From positions 62,001 through 126,000 of the forward strand of contig CAMYOG010000022.1 of the NCBI GenBank assembly GCA_947259925.1: 64,000 nt of DNA, read 5' to 3'. The DNA is from Thermoanaerobaculia bacterium. Lineage in GTDB: Bacteria; Acidobacteriota; Thermoanaerobaculia; Multivoradales; JAHEKO01. This document shows positions 62,631-64,000 of the stretch, in pieces (within the stretch, counting starts at the first letter, position 1; the number at the start of each line of letters is the position of its first letter). The notes under the pieces were generated by a model. The model was not told the DNA's origin. It saw only the letters and a list, made by a program, of their open reading frames with translations, and did not search any database. A program made the translations under genes and the position numbers.

Positions 62631-63339
62631 CTAGCGCCGACCGCCCAGGATGCCGGCGCGGATCAGGAAGTAGAGCAGCGTCATCAGGGTGGAGATCATC
62701 GCCGCCACGTAGGTGAGCGCCGCGGCGTTGAGCACCTTGTCCATCCCGACGCGCTCGCTCTCGGCGACGATCCCGTACTTGACCGCCAGGAGCCTTGGCT
62801 CGATTCGAGGCGTCGAACTCGACCGGCAGGGTGACGATCTGGAAGAGGAGCACGGCCGAGAAGAGGACCGCTCCGATCACGACGATGGTGACCCCGATCT
62901 CACCCGCGACACCGATCAGTATGAGCCCGAGGAACATCACCCAGTAGCCGAGCTTGGAGCCGATGTTGGCGGTCGGCACCAGCAGCGAGCGGAGACCGAG
63001 CGGCGCGTACTTCGTCGCGTGCTGGATCGCGTGGCCCGCTTCGTGGCAGGCGACACCGATCGCGGCGATCGAGTCGGAGCCGTAGACCGCCTCGGAGAGC
63101 GCCAGTGTCTTGTTGGTCGGGTTGTAGTGATCGGACAGATAGCCACGGGTCGGGGCGATCTTGACGTCGGTGATCCCGGCCTGATCGAGCAGGCGCTGAG
63201 CCGCCTGGGCGCCGGTCAGACCGGTCATCGCCCGTTGCTTCGAGTACTTCTTGAACGCAGACCGGGTGCGGAAGCTCGCCCAGATCGACAACAGAATGGC
63301 TGGCGCCATGAGGATCAGATAGATCGGCTCGAAGATCAT
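62631..63339 (-). pseudogene. Zinc metallopeptidase (YugP-like), frameshifted
   Basis: The gene matches the Zn_peptidase_2/YugP family of membrane metallopeptidases: MIFEPIYLILMAPAILLS, CHEAGHAIQHA with the HExxH zinc site, and GYWVMFLGLILIGVAG. At about 62792-62796 the frame breaks after NRAK. One base out of frame the expected C-terminus continues intact (KYGIVAESERVGMDKVLNA, LTYVAAMISTLMTLLYFLIRAG) to the TAG at 62631. The break lies in a small GAGCC/GGCTC palindrome and could be an assembly error. If real, the product is truncated or extended with unrelated sequence. Confidence 0.85.
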
Positions 63340-63479
63340 GCTGTCTAAACTCCTTCCGTCCCTCAGAACAGGGACCCTAGAGTCGCATATTCCAATCGGC
63401 AGCCCAAGTGGTCAGCTGGTGCAGAGCCATGCGGTTACCCGGCCGAGGCACGCCGCACTGTTTCGGCAGGCTACGGCGG

Positions 63480-64000
63480 CTAGAGGAGGGTCATCGCCTG
63501 GTCGGCGTACAGAACCGTCTCGGCGGGAGCCTCGGAATCGGGCTCGGCCAGCCGGGTGATCGAGATCGCCCGGAAGCTCGCGGGGACGCCCCCGCTGCCG
63601 CTCAATTCGATCCGCTGTCTCGCCTCCACGGCGCCGAAAGACGCGGCCTGGATCGGCTCGGCCTCGGTGATGAACCAGAGCTGATAGCAGGCCTCGGCGG
63701 TGCACGGCTCGAGACCCTCGGCGGCGAGGAACCAGCCATCCCGCTGGGGAGCGATCACCATGGTCGCGATCGCCTCGGCAAGTCGAGGATTCTCACCGAC
63801 CGGCTTGAGCACGCAGAACTCGGCTCCACGGGTCGTCAGCATCCGGAGATGGTCCCCCTTCTCCGCCAGCACCCGCCGGATCTCGGCCAGCTCCGCTCCG
63901 TTCTGCTCGACCCGCTGGAGCTGTGCCGACAGCTCGTCGATCGTCCGCTGCTGCCCCTGGAGCTGTCGGAACTGAATCGCGGTCAGGCCCAGGAGCGCGA
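63480..64000 (-). CDS. Anti-sigma-K factor RskA-like protein, 3' part
   Basis: The frame is open to the window edge, so the N-terminus is missing. What remains is the end of a membrane helix (ALLGLTAIQF), a coiled coil (QLQGQQRTIDELSAQLQRVEQNGAEL) and the RskA extracytoplasmic domain: GWFLAAEGLEPC, CYQLWFITEAEPI, ASFGAV and FRAISITRLAE. RskA proteins hold an ECF sigma factor at the membrane until proteolysis. The sigma factor gene should lie just beyond the window on the same strand. Confidence 0.85.
   Translation of the reverse strand, partial: ALLGLTAIQFRQLQGQQRTIDELSAQLQRVEQNGAELAEIRRVLAEKGDHLRMLTTRGAEFCVLKPVGENPRLAEAIATMVIAPQRDGWFLAAEGLEPCTAEACYQLWFITEAEPIQAASFGAVEARQRIELSGSGGVPASFRAISITRLAEPDSEAPAETVLYADQAMTLL

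Noticed and set aside
62792..62796. Programmed frameshifting in the zinc peptidase gene
   Set aside because: There is no slippery heptamer or extended downstream structure, and family members are translated in one frame.
1..64000. tRNA, rRNA, prophage or conjugative genes
   Set aside because: All gaps were read by eye on both strands, and no cloverleaf, rRNA signature, integrase or transposase gene was recognised.

Overview
The window is about 64 kb of GC-rich bacterial chromosome with short intergenic gaps and many stop/start overlaps (ATGA, TTGA, TGATG). No rRNA, tRNA, CRISPR array or prophage was seen. The mix of genes suggests an uncultured Acidobacteriota-like bacterium (possibly Thermoanaerobaculia): a reaction-centre-type c cytochrome, an Oar-like TonB receptor with a carboxypeptidase-type N-terminal domain, a sulfatase-TPR lipoprotein, a DGSG-repeat exported protein and a complete hopanoid cluster. 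This placement is inference from gene content, not phylogeny.

Layout. 1-12.4 kb: mixed housekeeping genes (DUF937 protein, LysM/BON protein, acyl-CoA synthetase, flavin reductase, ispG, PilZ protein, UbiD-type decarboxylase, AI-2E-type permease, c cytochrome). A hybrid histidine kinase here lies between two diverged copies of a 100-bp sequence, as if it was inserted between ispG and the flavin reductase. 12.5-13.7 kb: a DegT-type aminotransferase. 13.7-29.05 kb: the centrepiece, a minus-strand cluster that begins with squalene-hopene cyclase. Read 5'->3' it is shc, hpnH, hpnA, hpnG, an exported alkaline-phosphatase-superfamily protein, polyprenyl diphosphate synthase, type 2 IPP isomerase, HMG-CoA reductase, mevalonate kinase, a mevalonate-(di)phosphate decarboxylase, isopentenyl phosphate kinase, squalene/phytoene synthase, then an exported esterase. 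These genes would carry HMG-CoA through to adenosyl- or ribosylhopane. No phosphomevalonate kinase is present, but an isopentenyl phosphate kinase is, which points to the alternative 'decarboxylate first' mevalonate route known from haloarchaea and some Chloroflexi.

29-45.6 kb: exported TPR-like proteins, the DGSG-repeat protein, a NUDIX/metallo-beta-lactamase fusion, a tandem cache-domain protein, a class I/II aminotransferase, a 200-bp palindromic element, a nitrilase-family amidase, a serine hydrolase, a CAP-domain lipoprotein, an O-methyltransferase, uridine kinase, a HAD phosphatase, mutM and a radical SAM protein. 45.7-55.4 kb: cell-surface and signalling genes (sulfatase-TPR lipoprotein, TonB receptor with a clear terminator, Spy-like protein, an EAL-like protein with a histidine-kinase dimerisation-like tail, and a PAS hybrid kinase). 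55.4-56.2 kb is a long unexplained intergenic region. 56.2-64 kb: holA, lapB-like, dksA-like, rlmH, an alpha/beta-hydrolase-fold protein lacking its nucleophile serine, a phosphomannomutase/phosphoglucomutase, a frameshifted zinc peptidase and the end of an anti-sigma factor gene.

The MEP-pathway gene ispG about 8.6 kb from the cluster suggests two isopentenyl-diphosphate routes in one genome, or a mevalonate cluster acquired as a unit.
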